Shown one piece after another: positions 51,940 through 61,254 of a DNA stretch of 64,000 nucleotides. Source of the DNA: Gammaproteobacteria bacterium (GTDB lineage Bacteria; Pseudomonadota; Gammaproteobacteria; Arenicellales; JAANXG01). The position numbers and the translations under genes were made by a program. The notes beneath the pieces were generated by a model. It did no database searches and was not told where the DNA came from. It saw only the letters and a program-made list of their open reading frames with translations. Within the stretch, counting starts at the first letter, position 1. Each line of letters opens with the position of its first letter. The DNA lies in assembly GCA_024638505.1 (NCBI GenBank), contig JAHEKE010000001.1:62001-126000 (forward strand). The letters run 5' to 3'.

Positions 51940-54143
51940 TCCGATTTCTACTGGGACCGATACCGGCAGTCATACTGTCACTGCTGCTGTTATTAACTTT
52001 ATTTTTATTAACTTCAGCGGCGCAGCACGCCAAGCTGTCAGGCGAATTTTATTCGGTCCTCCTCGGAGTCAATATACTAGGCATTATCACGCTGGGGGCA
52101 TTAATTGCCGTCAATCTGGTGCGGCTGTACAGACAGCTCAGGGCAAAGGTGCTGGGTTCAAGGCTGACGCTGCGCTTGGTGGGGATGTTTGTTCTGTTGG
52201 TAGTGTTGCCGCTGACCGTTGTCTATCATTTTTCGGTTCAGTTTTTAAGCAAGGGAGTAGACAGCTGGTTCGATGTCAAAATTGACCGTGCGGTCGATGA
52301 CGCCCTTCTATTGGGCGCCACTTCTCTTGAGGCAATCAAGCTGGACGCTGCCGATAAGCTGGTCGAAGGCGCAGCTCGACTGGAGGATGCCGTAAACCGG
52401 TTTGAGGTTATCCCGATTTTAAACGGTCTAACCGAAGAGGGTGGGTATCTTGAATTGAGCTTGTATACACAGGATGGTCGCTTTATAGCTTCCAGCCAGC
52501 AGAGCACGCAGTTCGCCATTCCCAGCATTCCAAACGCACGCATCCTGACCCAGATCCAAAGAAGCCAGGAGTACGTCGGGCTGGAGCCGACAAGTGATGG
52601 TCAACAGCTTAGAATTGCGGTTCCCGTGCGCACACCCGGAATCGGTGAACCCGATCGTATTCTGCAGGCGATCAAGCTGCTGCCATCACGCTACGCAGAA
52701 CTAGCAGACAGCGTTGAATCTGTCTCCGCGCAATACAAGCAGATGATTTTCTTCCGTGGTCCTTTGAAATTCAGTTTGATTTTGACACTCACCCTGGTCG
52801 CGCTGGTTGCAACGCTCCTCGCCGTATGGGCCGCCATTTTCGTATCCCGCCGGATCACGGCCCCCTTACGGGATCTGGCAGAGGGAACTCGCGCAGTTGC
52901 TGCTGGAGACTACGCAAAAGAACTACCGGTAACCAGTACCGACGAACTAGGAATCCTGGTTAAGTCCTTCAATGAAATGACAAAGCAAATAAACAAAGCG
53001 CAAAACCGGGCACGCACTAGCCAGCGCGAGGCGGAGAATCAGCGCACCTACCTGGAGACAGTTTTGGGCCATCTTTCCTCCGGCGTGATGTCGTTCGATA
53101 CCAAGCATTGTCTAAGGACTTCTAACCACGCGGTTAAACAGATCCTGGATGCGGAGCTTGCCAGCGGAACTTCTGTTGACGTGCTGCGGCATAAACACCC
53201 GCTGCTTGAACCCCTGTTCAAAGCGATCGAAGACTGCATGTCGCAGCGCGTGAAGGAATGGCAAAAAGAAGTAACGATCCATGGGCCTCGCAGCAGACAA
53301 GTGCTTTTGACAAGGGGGACACGGTTAACTGGCCGAGGCGGCTACGTTGTGGTGTTCGATGATATGACAGATCTCATTCGGGCACAGCGCGACGCGGCGT
53401 GGGGTGAAGTGGCCCGCCGATTAGCGCATGAGATTAAGAATCCACTCACTCCCATTCAATTATCAGCGGAGCGGATTAGGCGGAAGTATTTGCAACTACT
53501 AGATGAGAAAGATCGTGCCACACTGGATCGCGCAACCAGAACAATCGTGCAGCAGGTGGAGACCATGGAGCAAATGGTAAAAGCCTTTTCCAGCTACGCC
53601 CAGCCTGTCCGCATGGATATAAAAGAAGTTGACTTCAATCAGCTGGTAGCGGATGTGGCCGAATTGCACCGGAGCGATGATCCTGCCATTGACTTTCAGT
53701 TTGATTTGGCAAATGAACTACCACTTGTATCGGCAGATGTGAGCCGCCTGCGGCAGGTGCTGAACAATCTACTCATCAACGCTAAAGATGCGCTGGTCAA
53801 AACGAAACATCCCAGAATCCGTCTGACCACCCAACAAATACAAACTGACCATACGCCTTACGTAGAGCTCGTTGTTACAGACAATGGCCCGGGTATTCCG
53901 GAGGATATGATTGATCGGTTGTTTGAGCCATACGTTACAACCAAAGACAAGGGGACCGGGCTCGGATTAGCCATTGTGAAGCGGATTGTTGAGGAGCATG
54001 GGGGAGCGATATGGGTTGAGAGCCTGCCGCAGCAGGGAACGAAAACAACGCTGCGCTTGCCAGTGATAAGTCAACGCTCAGAAAGTATGACTGATATGAA
54101 TATAAGACTTGCAAAAGTCAGAGCGGCGGGAGACAGGGGATGA
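51918..54143 (+). CDS. ntrY: NtrY-like sensor histidine kinase
   Basis: 741 residues from ATG 51918 (a TTG 9 bases upstream is an alternative). Several N-terminal membrane helices (about 8-35, 45-70, 90-112) flank an extracytoplasmic sensor domain, a further helix at about 285-310 leads to a HAMP domain (RRITAPLRDLAEGTRAVAAGDY), then a PAS-like domain, HisKA with RRLAHEIKNPLTP (His504) and an HATPase with NNLLINAKDAL, DNGPGIPED and GTGLGLAIVKR. It should phosphorylate the next gene product. NtrYX systems respond to nitrogen, redox or envelope conditions depending on species. It overlaps DUF4390 by 22 bases and ntrX by 4. Confidence 0.94.
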   Translation: MADNKSVVRFLLGPIPAVILSLLLLLTLFLLTSAAQHAKLSGEFYSVLLGVNILGIITLGALIAVNLVRLYRQLRAKVLGSRLTLRLVGMFVLLVVLPLTVVYHFSVQFLSKGVDSWFDVKIDRAVDDALLLGATSLEAIKLDAADKLVEGAARLEDAVNRFEVIPILNGLTEEGGYLELSLYTQDGRFIASSQQSTQFAIPSIPNARILTQIQRSQEYVGLEPTSDGQQLRIAVPVRTPGIGEPDRILQAIKLLPSRYAELADSVESVSAQYKQMIFFRGPLKFSLILTLTLVALVATLLAVWAAIFVSRRITAPLRDLAEGTRAVAAGDYAKELPVTSTDELGILVKSFNEMTKQINKAQNRARTSQREAENQRTYLETVLGHLSSGVMSFDTKHCLRTSNHAVKQILDAELASGTSVDVLRHKHPLLEPLFKAIEDCMSQRVKEWQKEVTIHGPRSRQVLLTRGTRLTGRGGYVVVFDDMTDLIRAQRDAAWGEVARRLAHEIKNPLTPIQLSAERIRRKYLQLLDEKDRATLDRATRTIVQQVETMEQMVKAFSSYAQPVRMDIKEVDFNQLVADVAELHRSDDPAIDFQFDLANELPLVSADVSRLRQVLNNLLINAKDALVKTKHPRIRLTTQQIQTDHTPYVELVVTDNGPGIPEDMIDRLFEPYVTTKDKGTGLGLAIVKRIVEEHGGAIWVESLPQQGTKTTLRLPVISQRSESMTDMNIRLAKVRAAGDRG

Positions 54144-55519
54144 GTGAACAAACCATCTTAGTTGTGGATGACGAACCAGACATAAGGCAGGTTGTTAAAG
54201 ACGTGCTAGAAGATGAGGATTACACCGTACTGATCGCAGAGAGCGCAGCAGATGCCAAACGTCTGAAGCGGGAGCATGCAACCGACCTTGTTTTACTCGA
54301 TATCTGGATGCCCGGTACAGATGGTATTTCTCTGCTCAAGGAATGGTCAGACAATGAAGGAGTTAACGTTCCGGTTATCATGATTTCCGGACACGGCAAC
54401 GTTGAAACAGCGGTAGAAGCCATCCGCTATGGAGCATACGACTTTTTAGAAAAGCCATTGTCCACGGCGAAACTGCTAGTCACGGTGGAGCGCGCGCTGC
54501 AGAGTGAAAAGCTGCGCCAGGAGAATCTGAGACTACGTGGACATCTGCATTCGGCATCCGATTTAGTCGGTAAAAGCCAGGCAATCCGTAACCTGAGGGA
54601 CCTCATCGCGCGCACAGCAGCCACGGAAAGCTGGGTTCTCATTACAGGTGAACCCGGAAGCGGCAAAAGTGTTTGCGCCCGGCTTTTACATCAAGAAAGT
54701 AAGCGCCGGGAGAAAGCCCTGATCGAGTTCAGCGTGGCGGCGATTCCTGGGGAAAACCTCGCCGCACAGTTGTTTGGTACAGAACGAAATGGAAGCGTCC
54801 AGCCCGGCAGACTTGAGGAAGCACAAGGCGGTACTCTGGTGTTGGACCAGATAAGCGACGCCAACATGGAGGTACAGACTAAACTTGTAGCCGCGTTGGA
54901 GAAAGGTGCTTTTTCAAGAGTGGGTGGACAGCGATATATAGACATAGATGTCCGCATCATCGCCACGACTACCAGGGATTTGCCGGCCCTGATCAAAGAT
55001 GGAAGATTTAGAAAAGATCTGTATTACAGGCTGAACGTGGTGCCGCTAAACATCCCGCCCTTGCGTGATCATGTCGAAGACATCCCTGAACTTACCGAGT
55101 ACTGCGTTAACTGGATGGTGGAGAAAGAGCAACTGCCGTATCGCAGGTTCTCTATCGGCGCACTGAATGCACTGCGTTACTACAAATGGCCGGGAAATGT
55201 CCGCGAGCTGAGAAACTTAGTCCAGCGCTTATTGATATTGAACAAAGACTTGGACGTGGATAGAGACGAAGTTGAGTCTGCACTTGGTGCGAGTAAATCT
55301 CATGCTACCGAGCAATGGTTTCCAGACTCGATGCTTGATTTGCCTTTGCGCGATGCCCGAGATATGTTTGAGCGTTCCTACCTCACGTTTCGACTGCGCG
55401 AGGTGCAGGGGAGCGTAAGCGAATTAGCGCCCTTGGTCGGCATGGAGCGCACGCATTTATACCGCAAACTCAAGTCGCTGGACATCGACCCCAAGTCCAT
55501 AAAAAAATCGGCTAAGTAG
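54140..55519 (+). CDS. ntrX: NtrX-like response regulator with degenerate sigma-54 AAA+ domain
   Basis: 459 residues. The receiver domain is intact: DDE at 10-12, phospho-acceptor Asp54 (VLLDIWMPG) and KP at 105-106. The AAA+ domain keeps Walker A GEPGSGKS (170-177) and the arginine-finger region FRKDLYYRLN (290-299). However, the GAFTGA sigma-54 contact loop is replaced by a short NGSVQPG (217-223), and Walker B reads LVLDQ, with Gln237 where catalytic Glu is expected. The C-terminal Fis-type helix-turn-helix (GSVSELAPLVGMERTHLYRKL) is intact. It probably binds DNA after phosphorylation but may not remodel sigma-54 polymerase. NtrX proteins without GAFTGA are known in alphaproteobacteria. 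Confidence 0.93.
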   Translation: MSEQTILVVDDEPDIRQVVKDVLEDEDYTVLIAESAADAKRLKREHATDLVLLDIWMPGTDGISLLKEWSDNEGVNVPVIMISGHGNVETAVEAIRYGAYDFLEKPLSTAKLLVTVERALQSEKLRQENLRLRGHLHSASDLVGKSQAIRNLRDLIARTAATESWVLITGEPGSGKSVCARLLHQESKRREKALIEFSVAAIPGENLAAQLFGTERNGSVQPGRLEEAQGGTLVLDQISDANMEVQTKLVAALEKGAFSRVGGQRYIDIDVRIIATTTRDLPALIKDGRFRKDLYYRLNVVPLNIPPLRDHVEDIPELTEYCVNWMVEKEQLPYRRFSIGALNALRYYKWPGNVRELRNLVQRLLILNKDLDVDRDEVESALGASKSHATEQWFPDSMLDLPLRDARDMFERSYLTFRLREVQGSVSELAPLVGMERTHLYRKLKSLDIDPKSIKKSAK

Positions 55520-55531
55520 CAAAGAATAAGA

Positions 55532-56908
55532 ATGAAGATTATTATCCTCGGCGCAGGTCAGGTGGGTGCATCCAGTGCGGATATTCTGTCCGGTGAAGCC
55601 AATGACGTCACCTTGGTTGATATAGACTCCGCAAAGCTGCGCATCCCGCAGGACCGGCTGGATATCAGAACTGTAAGCGGTAATGCTTCTTATCCCAGTG
55701 TTCTGCAGCAGGCCGGAGCGGAAGACGCGGATCTGCTATTAGCGGTAACCAACATTGATGAAGTCAATTTAGTGGCGTGCACCGTAGCCGCAACGATGTA
55801 CGACACACCCACGAAAATGGCGCGCATTAGAGCACCTGAGTATCTGGCCTGTCCGGAAATTTTTGAGCCCGACGCGTTTCCCGTTGATGTGCTGATCAGC
55901 CCAGAGCAAATCCTGACCAATCACATAACGCGACTGGTTGAGTATCCGGGAGCGCTGCAGGTACTGGACTTCGCTGACGGCAAAATACAAATCGTCGGCG
56001 TACGCGCCTACCACGGTGGACCTCTTATCGGTCATCCCCTAGCTGAATTACGCGATCACATGCCAGGAGTGGATGCGCGCGTGGCCGCAATCTACCGTCA
56101 GGACAAGGTCATTACGCCTACCGCAGACACCGTTGTGGAGGTAGAGGACGAAGTTTTCTTTGTAGCGGCGCGAGAGAACATCCGTACCGTAATGAGTGAG
56201 ATGCGGAAATTGGATAAATCGGTTAATCGAGTGATTATTGCGGGAGGCGGTAACATTGGATTTCGTCTGGCGAGCAACCTTGAGCGCCGTGGCTACGGGG
56301 TCAAAATTATCGAGCGTGACGCGGCCTGCGCAGAGCGGGTGGCCGATCGGTTGGACGATACCGTGGTCTTACTCGGGGATGCGGCTGACGAGGAGTTGCT
56401 GCGTCAGGAAAATATTGAGTACATGGACGTATTTTGCGCTGTCACCAACAACGATGAGGCAAATATCTTGTCTGCGATGCTGGCCAAACGCCTGGGGGCA
56501 AGACGGGTAATGGCGCTGATCAACCGATCGGTCTACGTGGACCTGTTCGAGCATAGCGAACTCGACATAGTTATTTCGCCCCGACTGGCCACGGTCGGCA
56601 GTATATTGGCCCATATTCGCCGCGGTGATGTGGTTGCCGTGCATTCTCTGCGTCGCGGCCGCGCCGAGGCCATTGAGGCCATTGCACACGGTGATAAGAA
56701 CTCGTCCCGGGTAGTAGGACGGGGTGTGCGCGATCTTCCTCTACCGCCGGGAACTGAGATTGGTGCCATACTGCGAAACAATGAGGTTTTAATTGCGCAC
56801 CATGACACAGTAATCGAACCGGAGGATCACGTGATTCTGTTTATGGTGGATAAGAAATACATCCCGGAGGTTGAACGGTTGTTCCAGGTTGATGTGCTGT
56901 TTCTGTAA
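55532..56908 (+). CDS. trkA: Trk potassium uptake regulator TrkA
   Basis: 458 residues, the usual TrkA length. Two RCK units in tandem, each with an NAD-binding loop: ILGAGQVGASSADIL at the N-terminus and IAGGGNIGFRLASNL near 235. Each is followed by an RCK_C domain (GHPLAELRDHMPGVDARVAAI; VVGRGVRDLPLPPGTEIGAIL). It forms the cytoplasmic gating ring on TrkH/TrkG. It starts 12 bases after ntrX and precedes trkH. Confidence 0.96.
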   Translation: MKIIILGAGQVGASSADILSGEANDVTLVDIDSAKLRIPQDRLDIRTVSGNASYPSVLQQAGAEDADLLLAVTNIDEVNLVACTVAATMYDTPTKMARIRAPEYLACPEIFEPDAFPVDVLISPEQILTNHITRLVEYPGALQVLDFADGKIQIVGVRAYHGGPLIGHPLAELRDHMPGVDARVAAIYRQDKVITPTADTVVEVEDEVFFVAARENIRTVMSEMRKLDKSVNRVIIAGGGNIGFRLASNLERRGYGVKIIERDAACAERVADRLDDTVVLLGDAADEELLRQENIEYMDVFCAVTNNDEANILSAMLAKRLGARRVMALINRSVYVDLFEHSELDIVISPRLATVGSILAHIRRGDVVAVHSLRRGRAEAIEAIAHGDKNSSRVVGRGVRDLPLPPGTEIGAILRNNEVLIAHHDTVIEPEDHVILFMVDKKYIPEVERLFQVDVLFL

Positions 56909-57086
56909 TTTAGCGCAATATACAGCGGTGCACATTCCACCAAGCAAAGGGCTTTATCCGTTTCCTGCGCCGTCCTGTCGCCGTCCACGCAGTACGCCAG
57001 CGGATTATACCGGCTGAATAAATCGATCCCTGGTAAACATGCGGCGCAAATATACAAACCAATTTCGGTCTGATCCGGGCAGGTAA

Positions 57087-58538
57087 ATGCAGTATCGGGT
57101 TGTGATGAAGCTGCTGGGGATATTGCTTATTATCTTCAGCGTTACCCTAATTCCCCCAACAGTTTTGTCTTATTTCTACAACGATGGTGCGCTGAGTGCC
57201 TTCATCACCGCGTTTGTTACTACACTCGCCACCGGCGGTGGTCTGTGGTTAATCAACAGCCGCGTCAGTCGAGATATACGCTACAGGGATGGATTCATGA
57301 TCGTGGTTTTGTTTTGGACCGTGCTCGCTGTATTCGGGGCGATTCCCCTGTATCTCATTAACAAACCCGCGCTTGGTTTTACCGATGCTCTGTTCGAATC
57401 AATGTCTGGGTTGACCACAACCGGTGCAACTGTAATTCAGGGAATTGATCAATTACCGGATTCCATACGTTACTACCGCCAACAGCTGCAGTGGTTGGGT
57501 GGCATGGGGATCATCGTTCTGGCGGTTGCGGTAATGCCTATGCTGGGAGTAGGTGGAATGCAATTGTTCCGGGCAGAAACGCCGGGGCCAATGAAAGACA
57601 CGAAGCTCACACCACGGATAACGGAAACGGCTAAAGCGCTGTGGTACATCTATCTCGGGCTGACCGTTATCTGTGCGCTATGTTACTGGCTATCCGGTAT
57701 GGGATGGTTTGATGCCATCGGGCACAGTTTCTCTACCGTCGCTATCGGTGGCTTTTCCACGCATGACGACAGCCTGCGACATTTCAACAGTGCAGCTATA
57801 GACACCGTTGCCATTGTGTTCATGCTCATCTCTGGCATCAATTTTGCCTTACATTTCACCGCCTGGAGAAGAAAAAACCTCACAGCTTACTTCAAGGATA
57901 ACGAGGTTGCGGTCTTCCTCGTAGGAGTACTTATCGCATCAGTCGTGGTTGTTGCCGTGTTGATCAGCTTTGGCACATTTAACCAACCCGCTGAATTGAT
58001 TCGGCAGGGTGTATTCCAAACCGTGTCCATTGCCACCACTACCGGGTTTACAACTGGCGGGTATCACTGGTGGCCGTCTTTTTTACCGGTTTTCCTACTC
58101 CTGCTCAGTTTTATTGGCGGCTGCGCCGGTTCTACCGCCGGCGGAATAAAGGTAATCCGTATCGTTCTTTTATATAGACAGTGGCGGCGTGAGGTCATTC
58201 GTCTGATCCATCCTAACGCGATGCTGCCCTTGAAACTGGGAGGCAAACCCGTTTCCGACGGCGTCAGCAATGCAGTGTGGGCATTCTTTTCACTGTACAT
58301 GTTAAGTTTCGCCGTTTTAGGCGTTGTTATGTCAGCAACCGGCCAGGATTGGATTACCGCGTTTTCCGCGGTCGCGGCGTGTTTGAATAACCTTGGACCG
58401 GGTTTGGGTGAGGTTGCACAGAATTATTCTAGTATTAACATGCCGGGAAAGTGGGTTTTGTGCATCAGCATGCTATTGGGCCGTTTAGAATTATTCACTT
58501 TGTTCGTTTTATTCAGCGTTTCTTTCTGGCGAAGTTAA
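57087..58538 (+). CDS. trkH: Trk potassium transporter membrane subunit TrkH
   Basis: 483 residues with about ten to twelve hydrophobic segments. Selectivity-filter loops are visible as SGLTTTGATV, FSTVAIGGFSTHDDS, IATTTGFTTGGY and the fourth loop around LNNLGPGLGEV. It forms the potassium-conducting channel with TrkA on its cytoplasmic face. ATG 57087 has an AGG motif about 6 bases upstream. It is separated from trkA by 178 bases in which I see no gene, tRNA or clear terminator. Confidence 0.96.
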   Translation: MQYRVVMKLLGILLIIFSVTLIPPTVLSYFYNDGALSAFITAFVTTLATGGGLWLINSRVSRDIRYRDGFMIVVLFWTVLAVFGAIPLYLINKPALGFTDALFESMSGLTTTGATVIQGIDQLPDSIRYYRQQLQWLGGMGIIVLAVAVMPMLGVGGMQLFRAETPGPMKDTKLTPRITETAKALWYIYLGLTVICALCYWLSGMGWFDAIGHSFSTVAIGGFSTHDDSLRHFNSAAIDTVAIVFMLISGINFALHFTAWRRKNLTAYFKDNEVAVFLVGVLIASVVVVAVLISFGTFNQPAELIRQGVFQTVSIATTTGFTTGGYHWWPSFLPVFLLLLSFIGGCAGSTAGGIKVIRIVLLYRQWRREVIRLIHPNAMLPLKLGGKPVSDGVSNAVWAFFSLYMLSFAVLGVVMSATGQDWITAFSAVAACLNNLGPGLGEVAQNYSSINMPGKWVLCISMLLGRLELFTLFVLFSVSFWRS

Positions 58539-58758
58539 GCCCCCACGCCGGCGCTAAAGTCATCTATTCTTTACCATACAAGATCAACAAAATCTAAAGT
58601 GGGCGACAGAGCTGTGATGTGTTTATTGATCTATCCTCACCCTGTGCAGGCGAGTTCGGTCCAATGCGAACCGGCAGCACCGCATCATCCGGCAGACTGA
58701 TACAGCAAACAGCAGCTCAGCGTGGTGCCGTTTAAGAAGATAAGAAGGAGCATGTTCT

Positions 58759-61053
58759 TTGGGTGAGCGACTGGCTAAGTGGGTTATCCGGCATAGATTC
58801 TTAATCGTTGTCCTGACCGTAGTGGTAGTCATGTTGACCGGCAGCGGGGCGCGCTTCCTGCGCTTCGACTCTGATTACAGAATCTGGTTCAGTGAAGAAA
58901 ATCCGCAACTGCAAGCGTTCGAAACCATTCAGAACACATATACAAAATACGACAATTTGCTGTTTGTAGTGGCGCCTAAAGATGGGGACGTATTCACTCG
59001 ATCCACTCTGTCCGCGGTTGAGTGGTTAACGCAAGAAGCCTGGCAAGTGCCATACTCGATTCGAGTGGACTCCCTGTCTAACTTTCAGCACACGCGGGGC
59101 GTAGCAGACGAACTCATTGTGCAGAATCTATATACCGATGCATACAACCTGTCTGATGAGGAACTGGTCTATATTCGGGAGGTTGCCCTGTCCGAGCCTT
59201 TGTTGTTGAACCGATTGGTTTCCAACCGCGCCCACGTTACCGGTGTCAATGTGACCGTGCAGGCTCCTGGGGTGCGCACCGATCTGGAAGTACCCGAAGT
59301 AGCCGAGTTCGGCCGGGCTCTAGCGGAGCGCATGAGGCGAAAGTACCCAGACATAGAAGTCCGCCTTACCGGCATCATCATGATGAATAACGCTTTCCCA
59401 GAGGCTTCCCTGCACGACATCAGCACTCTGATTCCGGTAATGTTTTTGTTTGTAATAGTAGTGCTGGCGTTAATGACGCGCTCTATCGTCGGAACACTGG
59501 GTACGGTCTTGGTCATAGCCTTCACCGTCATCATGACCATGGGACTGGCCGGCTGGACTGGAATAAAACTTACCGGTGCCTCCGCCAGTGCACCAACGAT
59601 TATCCTCACCCTCGCCGTAGCTGACTGTGTGCATATACTCGTTAACTTCATGCATGCCATGCGCGCCGGAAGCGATAAACACCCGGCTCTGGTTGAGAGC
59701 TTGAGAATTAATCTGCAGCCCGTGTTTCTGACCAGCATCACAACCGCCGTAGGATTTCTCAGCATGAACTTGGGCGATGTCCCACCGTTCCGAGATATGG
59801 GAAATCTGGTGGCACTCGGTGTGATGCTCGCATTCGGGCTATCAGTCCTGTTTTTGCCCGCTTTTATCGCACTGATGCCTATTCGCGTTAAGCAGCAACA
59901 GACGCAGGGTGACAGAGCAATGCGTGCGTTTGCCGAGTGGGTTATCGGCAAACGTCGATTTTTACTGTGGGGACTTGGGCCAACCATGCTTCTGCTAATC
60001 GCCTTCATCCCACTAAACGAATTCAACGATGAGTTTGTAAAGTATTTCGATGAGTCGATTCAGTTTCGCCGCGATACCGATTTTACGACGCAGAATCTGA
60101 CCGGCATCTATACCATACAGTATTCACTCAATTCAGGTGAATCGAGCGGAATCTCAGATCCAGATTTTCTAACCAAAGTAGAGAGATTCACGCAATGGTT
60201 CAAAAAGCAGCCCGATGTCATTCACGTCAACACCATTACCGATACCCTGAAGCGATTGAACAAGAACCTGCACAATGATTCACCGGACTGGTATCGCGTC
60301 CCGCAGCGGAGGGACCTCGCCGCACAGTATTTACTGCTGTACGAAATGTCCCTGCCTTATGGGCTCGATCTGAATGACCAAATTAACATCGATAAGTCTG
60401 CGATTCGTTTTGTCGTTACCACAAAAAGTCTGTCCACTCGCAGAACTCTGGAAATGGTGGATCAGGCAAGAGCGTGGCTGCTGGAGAATGGATTGGCGCG
60501 CAGCGGTGACGTTGAGGGCTCCAGCCCGAATATCATGTTTGCCTACATCACGGGACGGAATATAAAGAGCATGCTCGTCGGGACTACTGCTGCGCTGATT
60601 CTTATTTCGTTGATACTGATCGTGGCGCTGCGCTCAGTAAAACTGGGATTAATCAGCATGGTCCCAAACCTGCTGCCGGCAGCTCTGGCCTTCGGATTGT
60701 GGGGTATTGTGGTCGGTCAGGTAGGATTAGCCATATCCGTTGTCAGCGCCATGACGCTGGGGATTATCGTGGACGACACGGTGCATTTTCTTACTAAGTA
60801 CAACCGGGCCCGGCGTGAACGGGGCATGCAGGCGGCGGATGCCGTGCGCTATGCTTTTTCCACCGTCGGCATGGCTTTGTGGGTGACTTCCCTGGTGTTG
60901 GCCGCTGGGTTCCTGGTGTTATCTCAGTCCGCTTTCCAAGTTAACTCGGGAATGGGTTTACTGACCGCTATCGTCATCGCCTTTGCCCTGGTCGCCGATT
61001 TCTTGTTTCTTCCGCCGCTGTTGATGAAGCTTGGCAGCAAAGGCCTTGACTAG
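58759..61053 (+). CDS. RND family exporter (MMPL/HpnN-like, hydrophobe/amphiphile type)
   Basis: 764 residues from TTG 58759, which has AAGGAG 8 bases upstream. Two repeats, each a membrane helix, an extracytoplasmic loop domain and a five-helix block. The proton-relay acidic residues are in LAVADCVH (Asp289) and IIVDDTVHF (Asp672, Asp673), the pattern of single-gene RND proteins related to HpnN and lipid exporters. No membrane-fusion or outer-membrane partner is adjacent, so it may move lipids between membranes; that is inference. The 220-base gap upstream is the largest in the window and holds no recognised feature besides this ribosome-binding site. Confidence 0.9.
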   Translation: MGERLAKWVIRHRFLIVVLTVVVVMLTGSGARFLRFDSDYRIWFSEENPQLQAFETIQNTYTKYDNLLFVVAPKDGDVFTRSTLSAVEWLTQEAWQVPYSIRVDSLSNFQHTRGVADELIVQNLYTDAYNLSDEELVYIREVALSEPLLLNRLVSNRAHVTGVNVTVQAPGVRTDLEVPEVAEFGRALAERMRRKYPDIEVRLTGIIMMNNAFPEASLHDISTLIPVMFLFVIVVLALMTRSIVGTLGTVLVIAFTVIMTMGLAGWTGIKLTGASASAPTIILTLAVADCVHILVNFMHAMRAGSDKHPALVESLRINLQPVFLTSITTAVGFLSMNLGDVPPFRDMGNLVALGVMLAFGLSVLFLPAFIALMPIRVKQQQTQGDRAMRAFAEWVIGKRRFLLWGLGPTMLLLIAFIPLNEFNDEFVKYFDESIQFRRDTDFTTQNLTGIYTIQYSLNSGESSGISDPDFLTKVERFTQWFKKQPDVIHVNTITDTLKRLNKNLHNDSPDWYRVPQRRDLAAQYLLLYEMSLPYGLDLNDQINIDKSAIRFVVTTKSLSTRRTLEMVDQARAWLLENGLARSGDVEGSSPNIMFAYITGRNIKSMLVGTTAALILISLILIVALRSVKLGLISMVPNLLPAALAFGLWGIVVGQVGLAISVVSAMTLGIIVDDTVHFLTKYNRARRERGMQAADAVRYAFSTVGMALWVTSLVLAAGFLVLSQSAFQVNSGMGLLTAIVIAFALVADFLFLPPLLMKLGSKGLD

Positions 61054-61254
61054 CACAAAGAAGGGTAAACACAGAATTAAAATCCCACTGTAAATACAAA
61101 AGACAATTAATAATAATTAATTATTCCCACTTTTTATTGCAATCAGGTCTTAGCAGAGCAATTCTGCTCAATTGAAGAGAAATTTATGTAAAAGTGGGAA
61201 TTGATTTAAACTAATAGCCTCAATGTAGCTCTGTATGGGAAATCCGACCTGCTA
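61054..61254. other. AT-rich convergent intergenic block with inverted repeats
   Basis: TTCCCACTTTT (61124-61134) and AAAAGTGGGAA (61190-61200) are perfect 11-base inverted copies 55 bases apart. A further TCCCACT lies at 61083-61089. Between the arms AGCAGA-GCAAT-TCTGCT (61152-61168) forms a smaller hairpin. The block is clearly richer in A/T than the flanking genes. It may be a bidirectional termination region, a small RNA or a short mobile-element remnant. No open reading frame of note is present. Confidence 0.5.

Noticed and set aside
56909-57086. Possible tRNA or small RNA between trkA and trkH
   Set aside because: No cloverleaf, T-loop sequence or terminator could be built from it.
59169-60026. 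285-codon antisense reading frame inside the RND gene
   Set aside because: Its Ser/Thr/Arg-rich sequence has no family features and mirrors codon bias of the sense gene, which has complete RND motifs.
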